This document shows, piece by piece, positions 17,007 to 25,914 of a stretch of 64,000 nt of DNA (positions are counted from its first letter, which is position 1; every line of letters starts with the position of its first letter). Location: positions 38,375 to 102,374 of the forward strand of contig JAGWNY010000003.1 in NCBI GenBank assembly GCA_028872915.1, written 5' to 3'. The notes beneath the pieces are model-generated. The model saw nothing but the letters and a program-made list of their open reading frames with translations. It made no database searches and was not told the DNA's origin. The position numbers and the translations under genes are program-made. This stretch comes from Verrucomicrobiota bacterium (GTDB taxonomy: Bacteria; Verrucomicrobiota; Verrucomicrobiia; Limisphaerales; UBA11358).

Positions 17007-18403
17007 TGGATGGCTTTGAATGCTTTGTGAACGTTACAAACCTCAATCCGGACACTGACATAGGCGCGAGCGCGTGGCTGGTGGAGATGGACGGTCACCG
17101 CATCCTGCTGGACGCGGGGATGCATCCCAAGCGCGAGGGGCGCGCCGCCCTGCCGTTGTTGGGCGGCGCGGGAACGGAGTTGGACGCCATCGCCATTACC
17201 CATTGTCACCACGATCACGTGGGCGCCCTGCCGGTGGCCTGCCGGCGCTTTCCGCGCGCGCAGGTGCTGATGACGGAATTGAGTTACTTTCTGGTGGAAC
17301 GCGTCCTGCACGATTCCGTGAATGTGATGACGCGCCAGCGCGATGAGATTGGCGTGCGCGAATATCCGCTTTATACACATGACGAGGTGGACGGCATCGC
17401 GCCGGTTTTTCAAGGTTTCAAATACAATCGCCAGATCGAATGGGCGGGTTTTCAGGGCGGGCGGGGCGGACGGGCGTCGCCGGTGCTGGAATTTTTCGAC
17501 GCCGGCCATGCGCTCGGCTCGGCGGGCATCCTGGTGTGCGGCCGCCGCGAAAGGCTGTTTTACACAGGCGACGTTTGCTTTCACGACCAGACGATCCTCC
17601 GCGCGGCGCGATTTGAAAACGTGAAGGCGGACGTGCTGATCATGGAAACCACGCGCGGGAACCGGGACGTGCCGCGCGAGGCGACGCGGCAAAGGGAAAT
17701 GGGGCGGCTGGTGGCGGCCATCCGCGATGCCCAAAAACGGGGCGGCTGCATTCTCATTCCTTCCTTTGCGCTTGGGCGCACGCAGGAGATACTGGCCACG
17801 CTGGCGCTTTTGATGCGCGAAGGCAAATTAAGGCGCCAGCCGGTCTATATCAGCGGGCTGGGGCGGGTCTTCACGGAAATTTACGATCTGGAATCCCACC
17901 ATGGCAATCGGCAGCATCCGGGCCTGCAATTGCATGAGGCGTTGCAACTGATTGTTTTGGAGCGGGGCCAGGCCGAAACGATGAAGTTGAGCGGCGGGAG
18001 AATCTTCGTGGTGACGGCGGGAATGATGAGCGAGCACACGGCGGCGCATGACCTTGCGGCGCGAATGGCCGGCGACCCGCGGCAAAGCATCTTCTTTGTC
18101 GGTTACGCGGACCCGGATTCGCCCGCCGGCAGGCTGAAGGGGGCAAAAGCGGGGGAAACATTCGCTTTCAGCGGCGCGGCCGGCAATCTCACGAAGAGTT
18201 GCGACGTGCGCGACTTCGACCTGACGGCGCACGCGAACCGGGAGGAATTAATGGAATTTGTGGGACGGGTTGCGCCGCGCGCGGTGGTGCTGGGGCATGG
18301 CGACGAGCCGGCCAGAAACTGGTTTGAAGGCAAAATCCGGGAGCGCTGGCCGCGGCTGAAGATCGTTCAGCCGCAGCCGGGCAAAACCATCGAACATATT
18401 TAG
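17006..18403 (+). CDS. Beta-CASP metallo-beta-lactamase-fold hydrolase (CPSF/RNase J-like)
   Basis: A 465-residue MBL/beta-CASP protein. The metal-binding motif THCHHDHVGALP (HxHxDH) is near residue 68, with FYTGDVCF (motif 3 Asp) and ETTRGN near 200-215; beta-CASP motif A/B follows in ILIPSFALGRTQEIL, and the C-terminal motif C region includes VVLGHGDE. Proteins of this type are usually exo- or endoribonucleases; the FDAGHALGS motif (motif 2 His) is present, so the active site looks complete. It overlaps coaX by TGATG and converges with pilC by four bases. RNA substrate unknown. Confidence 0.88.
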   Translation: MDGFECFVNVTNLNPDTDIGASAWLVEMDGHRILLDAGMHPKREGRAALPLLGGAGTELDAIAITHCHHDHVGALPVACRRFPRAQVLMTELSYFLVERVLHDSVNVMTRQRDEIGVREYPLYTHDEVDGIAPVFQGFKYNRQIEWAGFQGGRGGRASPVLEFFDAGHALGSAGILVCGRRERLFYTGDVCFHDQTILRAARFENVKADVLIMETTRGNRDVPREATRQREMGRLVAAIRDAQKRGGCILIPSFALGRTQEILATLALLMREGKLRRQPVYISGLGRVFTEIYDLESHHGNRQHPGLQLHEALQLIVLERGQAETMKLSGGRIFVVTAGMMSEHTAAHDLAARMAGDPRQSIFFVGYADPDSPAGRLKGAKAGETFAFSGAAGNLTKSCDVRDFDLTAHANREELMEFVGRVAPRAVVLGHGDEPARNWFEGKIRERWPRLKIVQPQPGKTIEHI

Positions 18404-19611
18404 CCGTTGCCGCTGACGATGTTGCCGAGGTTGAAGATGGGCAAATACATGCAGACGACCATGCCGCCGACGATGACGCCCAGGACCACAATCAGCATAG
18501 GCTCCATCAGCGACATGAGGCCGGACAGGGTCGTTTCTATTTCTTCATCAAGAAAGTTCGAGACGCGTTCGAGCATGGTATCTATGTTGCCGGTTTGTTC
18601 ACCGGCGCTCAACATGCGGATGACCATGCTTGGAAAGACGGGATGTTTGGCCAGGGCGTTGGAAATGCCTTCGCCGCGTTCAATATCCACCGAAGCGGTT
18701 TTGATGGCGCGCTCCATGACGGTATTGCCAACGGTTTGAGAAACGATTTGCAGCACGTCGAGGATGGGCACACCGCTGCGGACGAGGGACGCGAGCGTGC
18801 GGGTGAAGCGCGCGAGGCAGATTTTGTGGGCGATTTGGCCGAAGATGGGCAGTTTGATGCGGCGCGCGTCCCAAAAGTCCCGGCCTTTCTTTGTCTTGAT
18901 GAACTGGAACCAACCCCATATAAGGCCGCCGCCGACAGGAATAATAATGAGAAAATAATGTTTGAGAAGATGGCTGAGGTTGATGAGGATCATTGTCGGC
19001 TTGGGCAGGGGGGCGCCGAATCCCTTGTAAACGTCCTCAAACACGGGAATGACCTTTACCAGCAGGAAGATCGTGATGCCAATGGCGACGATGATGACAC
19101 CGGTTGGGTACATGAGGGCTGATTTGACTTTTTTGCGGATTTTCTCGGCATTTTCCAGATATGTCGCCAAACGGGACATGATTTCGGCCAGCAACCCGCC
19201 TTTTTCGCCGGCGGAGACCATCGAAACGTAAAGTTTGTTGAAAGTTTTGGGATGTTTTTGGAGCGCCTCGGAAAAGCTCTCGCCGCTTTCCACCCTGGAA
19301 CAGACGTCGCGAATGACGGTCTGCATGACCTTGTTGGCGGCCTGTTCGGCGAGCGCCTGGAGCGATTGGACAATGGCGATGCCCGCGTCAATCATTGTGG
19401 CGAATTGCCGCGTAAACATGACCAAATCGGCCAGCTTTACCTTGCCGCCGCGCGTCTTTCCCCGCGCCGCCATTCTCTCCTGAATGGAAAGCACGAGCAT
19501 GTTCCGGTTCAGGAGCGCGGCGATGGCCGCCTGTTCGGTCGCTGCTTCCAATGTATTCTTGATTTCCCGTCCGCTGGCCGTGTCACGGGCGGTATAAGCA
19601 AAGGTCGCCAT
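18400..19611 (-). CDS. Type II secretion/type IV pilus inner-membrane platform protein (GspF/PilC)
   Basis: A 403-residue platform protein of a pilus or type II secretion machine. Two tandem T2SSF domains are visible, each with the G-E..G.L characteristic: SAGEKGGLLAEIMSRLA near residue 145 and SAGEQTGNIDTMLERVS near 345, and three membrane helices (about 175-195, 225-245, 375-395). The N-terminus FAYTARDTASGREIKNTLEA is the usual cytoplasmic opening. No pilB, pilT or secretin gene is adjacent, so it is either orphaned or its partners lie elsewhere. Its 3' end overlaps the convergent beta-CASP gene. Confidence 0.93.
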   Translation of the reverse strand: MATFAYTARDTASGREIKNTLEAATEQAAIAALLNRNMLVLSIQERMAARGKTRGGKVKLADLVMFTRQFATMIDAGIAIVQSLQALAEQAANKVMQTVIRDVCSRVESGESFSEALQKHPKTFNKLYVSMVSAGEKGGLLAEIMSRLATYLENAEKIRKKVKSALMYPTGVIIVAIGITIFLLVKVIPVFEDVYKGFGAPLPKPTMILINLSHLLKHYFLIIIPVGGGLIWGWFQFIKTKKGRDFWDARRIKLPIFGQIAHKICLARFTRTLASLVRSGVPILDVLQIVSQTVGNTVMERAIKTASVDIERGEGISNALAKHPVFPSMVIRMLSAGEQTGNIDTMLERVSNFLDEEIETTLSGLMSLMEPMLIVVLGVIVGGMVVCMYLPIFNLGNIVSGNG

Positions 19612-19844
19612 AGTTCATGGCCAAGCAGCAATCTTTATTCCATCCATAAAAATTTGGCCCCGCAATGCCGACTTCCGCCCCGCGAGGCGGGCGCGGCTGG
19701 GAGAAAATCCGCCATAGGAATCGGGGTTTTTTAGGGCCAAATTGGGGGATTGCCGCAACCAAAACCGCAAGCATAAGAATAAGAAGAATTACAAGGCGTT
19801 GATAATCAATCTGTTGCAACCACTTTTTTCCCCAAAAAAAGTAG

Positions 19845-19873
19845 TTGTCAAAACTTTTGGATTTCCCTAATTT
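19845..19873 (+). promoter_or_regulatory. Sigma-70 type promoter of the porin gene
   Basis: TTGTCA (19845-19850), a 17-base spacer, and TAATTT (19868-19873) form a good -35/-10 pair. The predicted start near 19880 leaves a leader of about 100 bases before the porin ATG. Confidence 0.65.
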
Positions 19874-19972
19874 CGTCGGCAATCGCACCGTAACGGTGCC
19901 GGGGCAAACTGTTTTGCTTCGCAACGCGCAGGCGTTGATAGAAAACATTAACCAACAACAAGAAACAACATC

Positions 19973-19978
19973 GGAGGA
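19973..19978 (+). promoter_or_regulatory. Strong Shine-Dalgarno of the porin
   Basis: GGAGGA five bases before the ATG at 19984; most genes in this window have only weak sites, so this marks a highly translated gene. Confidence 0.85.
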
Positions 19979-19983
19979 ACCAG

Positions 19984-21141
19984 ATGAAGTTTAATAAATG
20001 GACATTGGGTCTGGCGGCGGTTGGAGCAGTCAGTCTTGCTTCGGCGGCATGTGCAGACGAACAAATGAGCCAGGTGCAAACCGCGCTCTCGCAAACGACC
20101 ATCAGCGGCTACGTGGACACGGCAGCCATCTGGCGGCCGGGAACGGATCAAAGCGGCGGGGTCGGCCCCAAGATGCCGGACTACAGCTTCGCGAAAAACG
20201 ACGGCTTCTATCTGAACGCCGTGGATATCGCGATTGATCGCCCGGAAAACGAAACACCATGGGCGGCTGGCTATCACGTTGAACTGATGGCTGGACCGGA
20301 TTCTGTTCCCAATGTGGACAGCTCGACAGCCAACTTCGGTATCCGCCAGGCCTATCTGGCCCTGCGCACGCCCGTTGGCACCAGCGGTATTGATTGGAAA
20401 GTCGGTGTGTGGGACACCATCATCGGTTACGAATCCACCAGCGATCCACTCGATCCCAACTATACCCGTTCCTACGGTTATTCCATCGAGCCAACAACGC
20501 ATACCGGTATCCTGGGCACTTACAAAGTGAACGACACGATCTCGGTTTCAGGCGGCGTGGCCAACTCTTCAAGCGTTGACGACGGCACGCCCGCCGCCAT
20601 TAACGGGACGGCGACGTACGAATCGCAAAAGGCCTACATGGGCGCGGTCGCCCTGACGGCTCCGAGTTCGTGGGGCTGGTTGAACGGTGCGACTTTCAAC
20701 GGAGGAGTGATCAACAGCATTGATTCAGTTCACAACGAGGGCACGATCACGAGCTGGTATGCCGGTGCCACAATTCCGACCCCCATGACAGCCTTGAAAA
20801 CCGGCATTGCGTACGACTACCGGGCTGAGACAGAGGGTGAAAGCTGGGTGCTGGGTCTTTACGCCAGTTATCAATTCAACGACAAAACGAGCTTCAACCT
20901 CCGTGGCGAGTATTTGGAGGATTCCCTCGACGAGTTGTACGGCGCGTCCGTTGTGCATCGCAACGCGGCCGAGGAATTGACCGCTACGCTCCAGTATAAT
21001 CTGTGGGCAAACGTGCTGAGCCGCGTTGAATTCCGTTGGGACCATGTATTGCATGGGAAGCCGTTTGGCATCAATTCGGCTGGAGCTTCATTCCGCGCCA
21101 ACGACTTCATGCTGGCTCTGAACCTGATCTATCAGTTCTAA
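19984..21141 (+). CDS. Outer-membrane beta-barrel porin
   Basis: A 385-residue protein with a clean signal peptide (KFNKWTLGLAAVGAVSLASAACA, cut near residue 23). The mature part alternates hydrophobic and polar residues in many strands, with surface-loop-like Gly/Asp/Thr segments, and ends in LIYQF, a C-terminal Phe signal for BAM insertion. SGYVDTAAIWRPG and IRQAYLALRTP resemble porins annotated as outer-membrane beta-barrel proteins in Verrucomicrobia. It likely forms a general diffusion channel. A strong promoter, strong SD and a dedicated terminator suggest high, monocistronic expression. Confidence 0.85.
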   Translation: MKFNKWTLGLAAVGAVSLASAACADEQMSQVQTALSQTTISGYVDTAAIWRPGTDQSGGVGPKMPDYSFAKNDGFYLNAVDIAIDRPENETPWAAGYHVELMAGPDSVPNVDSSTANFGIRQAYLALRTPVGTSGIDWKVGVWDTIIGYESTSDPLDPNYTRSYGYSIEPTTHTGILGTYKVNDTISVSGGVANSSSVDDGTPAAINGTATYESQKAYMGAVALTAPSSWGWLNGATFNGGVINSIDSVHNEGTITSWYAGATIPTPMTALKTGIAYDYRAETEGESWVLGLYASYQFNDKTSFNLRGEYLEDSLDELYGASVVHRNAAEELTATLQYNLWANVLSRVEFRWDHVLHGKPFGINSAGASFRANDFMLALNLIYQF

Positions 21142-21162
21142 TTTAAGAAATTGGAACGCACA

Positions 21163-21196
21163 CCCCTTCCGCCAAAACGGAAGGGGTTTTTTGTTT
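21163..21196 (+). terminator. Rho-independent terminator of the porin
   Basis: Perfect 9-base stem CCCCTTCCG (21163-21171) / CGGAAGGGG (21178-21186), 6-base loop, then TTTTTTGTTT. It begins 21 bases after the porin stop. Confidence 0.93.
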
Positions 21197-21274
21197 GGCA
21201 AGACAACAGACGGGGTTCGCACAATTGCAGGCCGACTTGAGGCACAGACGGGCCATGCCGTCTTTGTTTTTCAA

Positions 21275-22420
21275 TCACCACGTCTCGACCGGTCCGCGCG
21301 GCACGGGAATCGCTCCGCGAGCGGCAGCAGCCGGTTCATTCCGCATGAAGGAAGAGGCAAGCGGCGCCGGCTGGAAGCGCTGGAGCAGATCGCCCCGTTC
21401 GTCCGTAAATTGGCGGCGCCAGCGGGTATAATGTTCGAGGGCCTGGTGAAATTGCGCGCGCGTGGAAATGCAAACGGCGCGCCGGTTGAATTCGTGGCAC
21501 GGTCCGAACCGCCGCGAATACCACGGCGCCACTTTCCGAAACATCCGGCATCCGCGCTCCTCGCCAAAAACCTCGACCATCAAATCCAGGTGCCGGCACA
21601 TGACTCGAACCCGTTCCGCAAAGGCGGGTTCGGGTGGAAGACCATCGGCGGGCGCGTCCGGCAATGCGGGGGCGTCCGATGAATCGCGTCCAAGATATTC
21701 CAGCGTGCGCCGAAAAATCCACGGATCATAAAATGCGCCGCGGCCGATGCTCACGCCGGCGCATTCCGTTTCGTCGAGCATTTTTTTCGCCGCCGGCGGG
21801 GTGGTCACGTCGCCATTACCGATCACCGGGATGGTCCGGACGGCTTGGACCACGCGCCGGATGCCTTGGAGGTTCACGGCGCCGCCAAAGCCCTGTTCCC
21901 GTGTCCGCCCATGAACAAAGATCGCGCTCACGCCCGCGGTTTCGAGCACCCGCGCCAGTTCGGGCGCGGTGAGATTTTGATCGTCCCAGCCCAGGCGCAT
22001 TTTGGCGGTTACGGGCGTTTTTACGGCGTCCACCATGCCGCGCACGAGGGCCCCGGTTTTGCGGAGTTCGGCCATCATGGCCGACCCGCCGCCCACGCGG
22101 CAGATTTTTCGAACGGGACAGCCCATGTTGATGTCTATGGCATGGACGCCCGCTGCTTCGAGGAACTGTGCCGCGTCGCGCATTTCCTCGGGTACGGCGC
22201 CAAAAAGTTGGACTGCCAGGGGTGAATCGGCGGGGCGCGTTTCAATCAGTTGGAGGGCCTTCGGTTTTTTTTCCAGGAGCGAACGCGCGTTTACCAGGTC
22301 AGTCGTGCAAAGGCCGACACCTCCGATTTCGCGGATGACCAGACGGAACGGCAGGTTCGTATAGCCCGCCAGCGGCGACAAGAACAGGCTGGACTGGAGC
22401 GCAAGGGGTCCGATTCGCAT
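21275..22420 (-). CDS. dus: tRNA-dihydrouridine synthase
   Basis: A 381-residue FMN enzyme reducing uridines in the tRNA D-loop. Visible: SPLAGYTNLPFRLVIREIGG at the N-terminus, the active-site Cys in INMGCPVRKICRVGGGSAMM, TAKMRLGWDD, FVHGRTREQGF (FMN phosphate region), IPVIGNGDVTTP, and GVSIGRGAFYDPWIF. It is closest in style to DusB. Start ATG 22420 places the family opening at residue 10; the frame upstream to 22468 adds a Ser-rich stretch of no known likeness. The last 60 residues are less conserved. Confidence 0.9.
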   Translation of the reverse strand: MRIGPLALQSSLFLSPLAGYTNLPFRLVIREIGGVGLCTTDLVNARSLLEKKPKALQLIETRPADSPLAVQLFGAVPEEMRDAAQFLEAAGVHAIDINMGCPVRKICRVGGGSAMMAELRKTGALVRGMVDAVKTPVTAKMRLGWDDQNLTAPELARVLETAGVSAIFVHGRTREQGFGGAVNLQGIRRVVQAVRTIPVIGNGDVTTPPAAKKMLDETECAGVSIGRGAFYDPWIFRRTLEYLGRDSSDAPALPDAPADGLPPEPAFAERVRVMCRHLDLMVEVFGEERGCRMFRKVAPWYSRRFGPCHEFNRRAVCISTRAQFHQALEHYTRWRRQFTDERGDLLQRFQPAPLASSFMRNEPAAAARGAIPVPRGPVETW

Positions 22421-22507
22421 TGCGCCAATTGTAGCAGAATTCGCGGATTGCGAAAGGCTGAGCAGCATGTTAGTTTGACGCTGACAGCTTAAAAGCAGAA
22501 GAAGTCA

Positions 22508-24565
22508 ATGCTTGAAGATAACGACAACAAGAGGAATGACCGCGGCCAGAAACGGCCGCCGGGGGGTTTCAACATCCCCGCCTTTACCTGGGTGGCATGG
22601 ATCGCCATTATCGCGAGCATTGCCGCGCTGATGTATTTTTACCAGCACCGCATAGGCGATAACGTCAAACAACTGCCGCAATCCGCGTTTTTCCAAAAAT
22701 TCGACGCGGGACAGATTGCCGCCGCCACCGTCAACCTCAACTCGCAAACGCCCGATCTGGCGGATATTTCGGGTTCCTATTTCAAAGCCGACAGCGCCGG
22801 AAAAATTGTGATGGACAATGGCAAGCCGGTCGAAATTCCGTTCTATGTGTCCAATGCCCTGTTGACTGAAACGGTAAAGAACGCGCTCCGGCAGAACCCG
22901 AAGGTGCAGGTGACCGAGCCAAACTTGATGCTCTCGACCATCGGCTCGCAACTGCTCTTTTTCGTGGGCATCGGCGTGCTCTTTTGGTTCTTCTTCATTC
23001 GGCAGATTAAAATCGCCGGGAAAGGCGCCTTGAGCTTCGGCAAAAGCAAGGCCCGTCTTCTGGCCAAGGACCGGAACAAGATCACGTTCAAGGATGTCGC
23101 CGGCGTGGAGGAGGCCATTGAGGAAGTTTCGGAACTGGTGGAGTTTCTCAAGGACCCCAGAAAATTCCAGAAACTGGGCGGGCGCATTCCCAAGGGGGTG
23201 CTCATGGTTGGGCCGCCCGGCACGGGAAAGACGCTCCTGGCCAAAGCCATTGCGGGCGAGGCGGACGCGAGCTTTTTCAGCATCAGCGGCTCGGATTTCG
23301 TGGAAATGTTCGTGGGCGTGGGCGCCAGCCGGGTGCGCGACATGTTTGAACAAGCGCGCCGCAACACTCCCTGCCTGATTTTCATTGATGAAATTGACGC
23401 CGTGGGCCGGTCGCGTGGTCATGGCCTGGGCGGCGGAAACGATGAACGCGAGCAGACGCTCAATGCGCTGCTGGTCGAGATGGACGGTTTCGACACCCAG
23501 GAAGGCATTATCATCATCGCCGCCACCAACCGTCCCGATGTTTTGGACCCTGCGCTGCTGCGTCCGGGCCGCTTTGACCGCCAGGTGACCGTCAACCTGC
23601 CCGATGTGCGCGGGCGCGAGGCCATTTTGAAAGTCCACGCCAAAAACGTGAAGCTTGAGGCCAATGTGGATTTGTCGATCATCGCCCGCGGCACGCCGGG
23701 TTATTCGGGCGCCGAACTGGCGAATCTCCTGAACGAAGCGGCGCTGCTGGCCGCCCGGTTGAACAAGAAAGGCGTTGGCATGAAGGAACTCGAAGAGGCG
23801 CGCGACAAGGTGCGCTGGGGCCGCGAACGCCGGAGCATGGCCATGAGCGACGAGGAAAAGCGCGCCACCGCCTGGCACGAAGCCGGCCACGCGCTTGTCA
23901 ATGTGTTGCTTAAACATACGCATCCGCTGCACAAGGTCACCATCATCCCGCGCGGCCGCGCGTTGGGCGTGACGATGTCGCTGCCCAAGGAAGACATGTT
24001 GAACATGCGGCGCAAGCAGGCCATTGACACCATCATCATGACCATGGCCGGCCGCATCGCCGAGCAATTCGTAACGGATGACATCTCCAGCGGGGCGGCA
24101 ATGGACATTCAGCAGGCCACGCAATTGGCCAAGGCGATGGTCATGCATTGGGGCATGAGCGAGAAGCTTGGGAACGTTCTTTACGGCGACAGCCCCGAAT
24201 ACGTGTTTCTGGGGCGCGATATGATGTCGCGCATGAAGGATTACAGCGAACAGACGGCGCAGGAAATTGACATTGAAGTCAAACGCATCATTGACGAGGC
24301 CAATCAGACGGCCAGGGAGATGATTGCGGCCAACCGCGACAAGCTTGAAATCATTGCCAACAACCTGCTGGAATATGAAACACTGGACGGCGCCCAGGTG
24401 GAGGAAATCGTGCGAACCGGAAAATTTACCCCGCCGCCGCAGGCGCCCTCCCAGATCGGTCCCATGATGGGCGCGCCAGCCGGGACGCCTCTTCCTGAAA
24501 CGCCGCCCAAGCCCGCGCCGCCCAAATTGCCCGGCCTTGGCTCCGCAGCCCCGGCGCCGGCCTGA
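22508..24565 (+). CDS. ftsH: ATP-dependent zinc metalloprotease FtsH
   Basis: A 685-residue membrane-bound AAA+ protease degrading membrane and unstable cytoplasmic proteins. Two membrane helices (about residues 20-42 and 150-172) flank a periplasmic domain. The AAA domain has [14 protein letters not shown] (Walker A), [11 protein letters not shown] (Walker B) and [19 protein letters not shown] (second region of homology with Arg fingers). The protease site HEAGHAL lies near residue 460 with the downstream Asp ligand in [14 protein letters not shown]. The tail is Pro/Ala-rich. ATG 22508; divergent from dus with an 87-base gap. Confidence 0.97.
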   Translation: MLEDNDNKRNDRGQKRPPGGFNIPAFTWVAWIAIIASIAALMYFYQHRIGDNVKQLPQSAFFQKFDAGQIAAATVNLNSQTPDLADISGSYFKADSAGKIVMDNGKPVEIPFYVSNALLTETVKNALRQNPKVQVTEPNLMLSTIGSQLLFFVGIGVLFWFFFIRQIKIAGKGALSFGKSKARLLAKDRNKITFKDVAGVEEAIEEVSELVEFLKDPRKFQKLGGRIPKGVLMVGPPGTGKTLLAKAIAGEADASFFSISGSDFVEMFVGVGASRVRDMFEQARRNTPCLIFIDEIDAVGRSRGHGLGGGNDEREQTLNALLVEMDGFDTQEGIIIIAATNRPDVLDPALLRPGRFDRQVTVNLPDVRGREAILKVHAKNVKLEANVDLSIIARGTPGYSGAELANLLNEAALLAARLNKKGVGMKELEEARDKVRWGRERRSMAMSDEEKRATAWHEAGHALVNVLLKHTHPLHKVTIIPRGRALGVTMSLPKEDMLNMRRKQAIDTIIMTMAGRIAEQFVTDDISSGAAMDIQQATQLAKAMVMHWGMSEKLGNVLYGDSPEYVFLGRDMMSRMKDYSEQTAQEIDIEVKRIIDEANQTAREMIAANRDKLEIIANNLLEYETLDGAQVEEIVRTGKFTPPPQAPSQIGPMMGAPAGTPLPETPPKPAPPKLPGLGSAAPAPA

Positions 24566-24581
24566 TTCCGGCAGTGCCTGA

Positions 24582-25298
24582 CTACTGAGCGCCTTCTCCC
24601 GGCTCCAGGACGACCCGAAAACCGTAATCGTTTTTCTTATCGCCGGGGCCCGCGTAATTGCGAAATTGAACGCGGGTGCTGGGTTCCACCCACGTGTCCC
24701 ACGCGCCGCCGCGCAAAACGTGGTAACGTGTCGGGTCCTGGGAATTCAGGCACCATTCCATCACGTTGCCGCGCATATCGTAAAGACCCAGGCTGTTTGG
24801 GCCGAGGCTGCCCACCGGCGCCGTGGAGCCGTGGGACGTTCCGCTATAGGCCATGACGGCGTCATTGAGCGACGCGTTGGCCACAAGCTGTTCCCATTGG
24901 GCTTCGGTCGGCAGGCTGTAGGCAAAACCGCCCGGCAATTGATCGCGCTCTTTTTCCGTAAGCTTTGAGCAAAAGGCCATCGCATCGTTCCAACTCACGG
25001 AATCCACCGGGTGATTGCCGCCGACAAAAGCGCTGGGATTGGCGCCTATCACCTTTTGATACGATTTTTGCGTCACCTCAAACCGGCCCACCCAAAAATC
25101 CGGTGTAATTTTGACCAGAACGACGCCGACGGTGTTGGTCGCGATATTGTTGGTGGTCATTAGGTATTTGAGCGGGACGGTGTTCGTTTCCAAGCCGGCG
25201 GTGGAGTTGGTGTTGCTGGAATCGGGCGGGGTTTGGGAATGGACCGCCGGCGCGGCGGCCCAGAGGGCAACGACTGCAAGCGCCAGAATCGTTTTCAT
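24582..25298 (-). CDS. SUMF1/formylglycine-generating-enzyme-fold protein, exported, lacking the catalytic Cys pair
   Basis: A 238-residue protein with a signal peptide (KTILALAVVALWAAAPAVHS). The SUMF1 fold is recognisable by FWVGRFEVTQKSYQKVIG, NHPVDSVSWNDAMAFCSKL, YSLPTEAQWEQL, LGLYDMRGNVMEWCLN, HVLRGGAWD and YGFRVVLE. Its only Cys residues are in AFCSKL and EWCLN; the C-terminal active-site Cys pair of true formylglycine-generating enzymes is absent, so it is probably a binding or structural member of the fold. It lies downstream of the STAS gene on the same strand, 85 bases away, and converges with ftsH. Confidence 0.88.
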   Translation of the reverse strand: MKTILALAVVALWAAAPAVHSQTPPDSSNTNSTAGLETNTVPLKYLMTTNNIATNTVGVVLVKITPDFWVGRFEVTQKSYQKVIGANPSAFVGGNHPVDSVSWNDAMAFCSKLTEKERDQLPGGFAYSLPTEAQWEQLVANASLNDAVMAYSGTSHGSTAPVGSLGPNSLGLYDMRGNVMEWCLNSQDPTRYHVLRGGAWDTWVEPSTRVQFRNYAGPGDKKNDYGFRVVLEPGEGAQ

Positions 25299-25383
25299 GC
25301 CCCAAACAATGCCGCGCTCCGATGTCTTGTCAAGCCCGCCTCATTCAGGCCCGGCCCATGCCGTTGAGAGGGAAAGGATTGCG

Positions 25384-25899
25384 TTAAGAACTTTTCTGAA
25401 TGTTCTTCAAATCCTCGGCCAGAAATTGGGCCACGTCCTTGAAGCGGGCCACGTTATCCGGATGGGCCGCCATGAGCGTCTGATGCGCTTCCAGACTGGT
25501 GCGGGTGATTTGTTCGGCGGAGGGTTTGACGGACTCACGGACGGTGGTCTGCACGTCCGAGGGCAATTGCAACGGTCCTGTGGTGACCTTGAACAATGGC
25601 AAAACGCCCAGGTTTTCCAATAATTCGGCCACGCGCTCGCTGGGATTGGCCAATTCCACTTCGCAGGACAGTCCCGGGTTATTCGGCATTCCGAAACCGG
25701 CCAGCACGCCGAGAAAAGTGCTGTCCATCAGCACGCACTCCGACAAATCCACCACAAAACGGTTGTAGCCCTTCTGGTTGAGCTCGGTCACCAAAGTCTT
25801 GAAATCCGGGCTGAATGTAAAATTGGCCCGGCCGGTGATTTTGACGCAGGCAAAATCCTTTCCGACCAGGACCGACAAGTTTGCCGATGGCGTTGACAT
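25384..25899 (-). CDS. STAS-domain protein (anti-sigma-factor-antagonist type)
   Basis: A 171-residue protein whose first 115 residues form a STAS domain: FACVKITGRANFTFSPDF, YNRFVVDLSECVLMDSTFLGVLAGF (the Ser/Thr phosphorylation loop, DSTFLG), and VAELLENLGVLPLFKV. A C-terminal extension (residues 115-171) is helical and charged. Such proteins are switched by kinase/PP2C pairs in partner-switching; a PP2C phosphatase is encoded at 43577-45202, though a functional link is speculative. It follows holA by 15 bases on the same strand. Confidence 0.88.
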   Translation of the reverse strand: MSTPSANLSVLVGKDFACVKITGRANFTFSPDFKTLVTELNQKGYNRFVVDLSECVLMDSTFLGVLAGFGMPNNPGLSCEVELANPSERVAELLENLGVLPLFKVTTGPLQLPSDVQTTVRESVKPSAEQITRTSLEAHQTLMAAHPDNVARFKDVAQFLAEDLKNIQKSS

Positions 25900-25914
25900 C
25901 TCGAATTTTCTTTT

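Larger units (their letters stand above)
19612..19983. other. Divergent intergenic region carrying the porin promoter and leader
   Basis: No gene is visible. The left part is AT-richer than its surroundings. The right part holds the porin promoter, about 100 bases of leader with a small hairpin (GCACCG-TAA-CGGTGC near 19885-19899), and the porin ribosome-binding site. Confidence 0.7.

Noticed and set aside
22505..24148. A 547-codon open frame on the minus strand
   Set aside because: Antisense to ftsH; composition is His/Arg/Gln-rich as expected for a reversed reading, and no start signal or domain is visible.
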